Of a stretch of 6,247 nt of DNA, positions 5,000-6,247 are shown piece after piece (the stretch's first letter is position 1; every line of letters starts with the position of its first letter). The notes beneath the pieces were generated by a model. It saw only the letters and a program-made list of their open reading frames with translations. It was not told the DNA's origin and searched no databases. This DNA comes from Deltaproteobacteria bacterium. GTDB taxonomy: Bacteria; Desulfobacterota; Desulfobacteria; Desulfobacterales; B30-G6. The stretch is from NCBI GenBank assembly GCA_003647375.1, contig QMMS01000263.1:1-6247 (forward strand), in the 5' to 3' direction. The translations under genes were made by a program, and so were the position numbers.

Positions 5000-6247
5000 C
5001 AATCCTCCAGGTAAAAAAGCATGTCGCTCAATGATTCGTTCAGCTCTGCAAGGGTTGCATCGTCCCCGGCTGTTACCGCTTTTTTGCTCTTGTCGACGAG
5101 CGTGCGCAGCTCCTCTCTATCGGTTTTGTCCACACAGTCGACAATGTCCAGTACTCGTTTCCGAAGCCTTTTCGCGCGGGAAAGCAAATCCGGTTTTGTG
5201 GTCACCCCGCCGCCTTTTTGATTGTTGTGGGCGGCGCCCTTATCGATGAACGCTTCAAGGTTTTTTCTCGCCTGGTCCAGGTCGAGGGTCATCTTGCCGG
5301 AATCGGTTTCCATGCGAACGGACTTGGACAAACCCGTTCGTTTTTCAACAGCTGTCACCTGAAGGATACCGTTGAGATCCAGGGATAGGTTCAGGACGAT
5401 TTGGTTTCCTGCCGGGACATCGCCCAACCCCTCGACTAGAAAATTACCGATAAAAATATTTTCTTCGGCGAGGGGTGCCTCGCCTTGATAGATCCGGATA
5501 TCAACTGCTTTCTGTGCTTCAATCACGGTGGCAAAAACATCACTGTTCTCCACAGGCAGGGGGGTGTTGCGGCGGATAATCGGCACAAACACATCGGGTT
5601 GAAGATTCCCTTCATGTACCGATACCGCGCTGGTCCCAAACGTGTAAGGGGTTATATCCACCAATATAGATCGGGTTTTCTTTCCGGAGACCGCCCCTGC
5701 TTGTATCGCCGCTCCCATGGCTACAATGAGATCGGGGTTGATTTCATGCCGGGGTTCGATTCTGAATGCATCTTGTATCATTTCAGCGACAAGCGGGGTG
5801 CGGGATGCACCCCCGACGAGTATGACCCGGCCTACAGCCCCCGGCAGCATATCGCCGTCTTTCAGGCACTGATGGACGGAATCCATTGTCTTTTGGACAA
5901 GGGGGCGAATCATATCCTCGTAGCCGAGACGCGATATCTCCATGTCGAGATGACGATCGCCATGGATGAATTCTTCACGAATTTGTGCGTAAGGGGCATT
6001 GGACAATTGGCATTTCCCGGTTTCCACAGCGGACCACAGGCGGTTCCGTGTGGCCTTATCATCCATAAGGTTGACGCCATACTGCTCCTGAAACCTTCCG
6101 GCAACATGTTCCATAATAAGGTTGTCAAAATCATCCCCGCCAAGATGTGTGTCGCCATGACTGGCTTTCACCTCCACCACACCGTTTTCAACAACAACCA
6201 ATGAAACATCGAATGTTCCACCGCCGAGGTCATAAACCAGAACCGTC
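4999..6247 (-). CDS. Hsp70/DnaK-family molecular chaperone (5' end outside window)
   Basis: The visible 415 residues are the C-terminal two thirds of an Hsp70, an ATP-driven cytosolic chaperone that binds exposed hydrophobic peptides. The frame runs past the window edge. It opens with the phosphate-2 motif DLGGGTFD (residues 6-13 here), near 194-201 of E. coli DnaK, so about 190 residues are missing. The adenosine motif VILVGGASRTP is at 141-151 and NPDLIVAMGAAIQAG at 170-184. The interdomain linker (LVDITPYTFG, 195-204) leads into the beta-sandwich substrate domain (about 205-315) and a short helical lid ending FYLED. Estimated full length is ~600 residues against 638 for E. coli DnaK. The region after the linker (SAVSVHEGNL to PIIRRNTPLP) is longer than in DnaK and reminds me of HscC-type Hsp70s. 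This looks like a specialised paralogue, not the housekeeping DnaK: no grpE or dnaJ is in view, and a zinc-ribbon gene and an SNF2 gene follow directly. Confidence 0.95.
   Translation of the reverse strand, partial: TVLVYDLGGGTFDVSLVVVENGVVEVKASHGDTHLGGDDFDNLIMEHVAGRFQEQYGVNLMDDKATRNRLWSAVETGKCQLSNAPYAQIREEFIHGDRHLDMEISRLGYEDMIRPLVQKTMDSVHQCLKDGDMLPGAVGRVILVGGASRTPLVAEMIQDAFRIEPRHEINPDLIVAMGAAIQAGAVSGKKTRSILVDITPYTFGTSAVSVHEGNLQPDVFVPIIRRNTPLPVENSDVFATVIEAQKAVDIRIYQGEAPLAEENIFIGNFLVEGLGDVPAGNQIVLNLSLDLNGILQVTAVEKRTGLSKSVRMETDSGKMTLDLDQARKNLEAFIDKGAAHNNQKGGGVTTKPDLLSRAKRLRKRVLDIVDCVDKTDREELRTLVDKSKKAVTAGDDATLAELNESLSDMLFYLED
5004..5008 (-). promoter_or_regulatory. Ribosome-binding site of the zinc-ribbon gene inside the chaperone gene's end
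   Basis: GGAGG lies in the last codons of the chaperone, four bases before ATG 4999. With the TGATG stop/start overlap it indicates translational coupling. Confidence 0.65.

Noticed and set aside
5485..6204. 239-codon plus-strand frame opposite the Hsp70 gene
   Set aside because: It is the antisense shadow of a strongly conserved chaperone frame, with no recognisable motif in its translation.

Overview
The window reads almost entirely on the minus strand. Gene content and style suggest a mesophilic, medium-GC Gram-negative bacterium. I would guess a Desulfobacterales-type sulfate reducer, from the kind of group II intron, the palindromic repeats and the Hsp70/SNF2 cluster, but no taxonomic marker is present.

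In transcription order (right to left), the first genes form a compact cluster. It starts with an Hsp70/DnaK-family chaperone whose first ~190 residues lie beyond the window edge (6247 to 4999). Next is a 116-residue zinc-ribbon protein with a TPR-like helical part, start/stop-coupled to the chaperone (4999 to 4649). After 64 bp comes an 884-residue SWIM zinc-finger SNF2-family ATPase, opened by a TTG codon behind a strong ribosome-binding site (4584 to 1930). No terminator is visible between them, so the three are probably one operon. An Hsp70, a small zinc-ribbon adaptor and a Swi2/Snf2 translocase together could be a chaperone-coupled nucleoprotein remodelling system. I know of no established function for this trio.

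A ~270-bp gap then holds a good sigma70-type promoter. It drives a solitary periplasmic solute-binding protein of the family 3 (polar amino acid) type (1659 to 856). No permease or ATPase gene accompanies it. The gene is followed by a textbook intrinsic terminator: a perfect 9-bp stem and nine T.

Directly after the T-run begins the 5' part of a group II intron (767 leftwards). It has the GUGCG 5' end and conserved catalytic-RNA blocks. Its hairpin carries the ribosome-binding site and start codon of a reverse transcriptase. Insertion just 3' of a terminator hairpin is the signature of bacterial group IIC introns. The reverse transcriptase matches its family for only about 61 residues, then breaks at ~119 into unrelated DNA. 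That DNA carries two related imperfect palindromes (37-56 and 104-123), so this intron copy is apparently truncated or interrupted and inactive.
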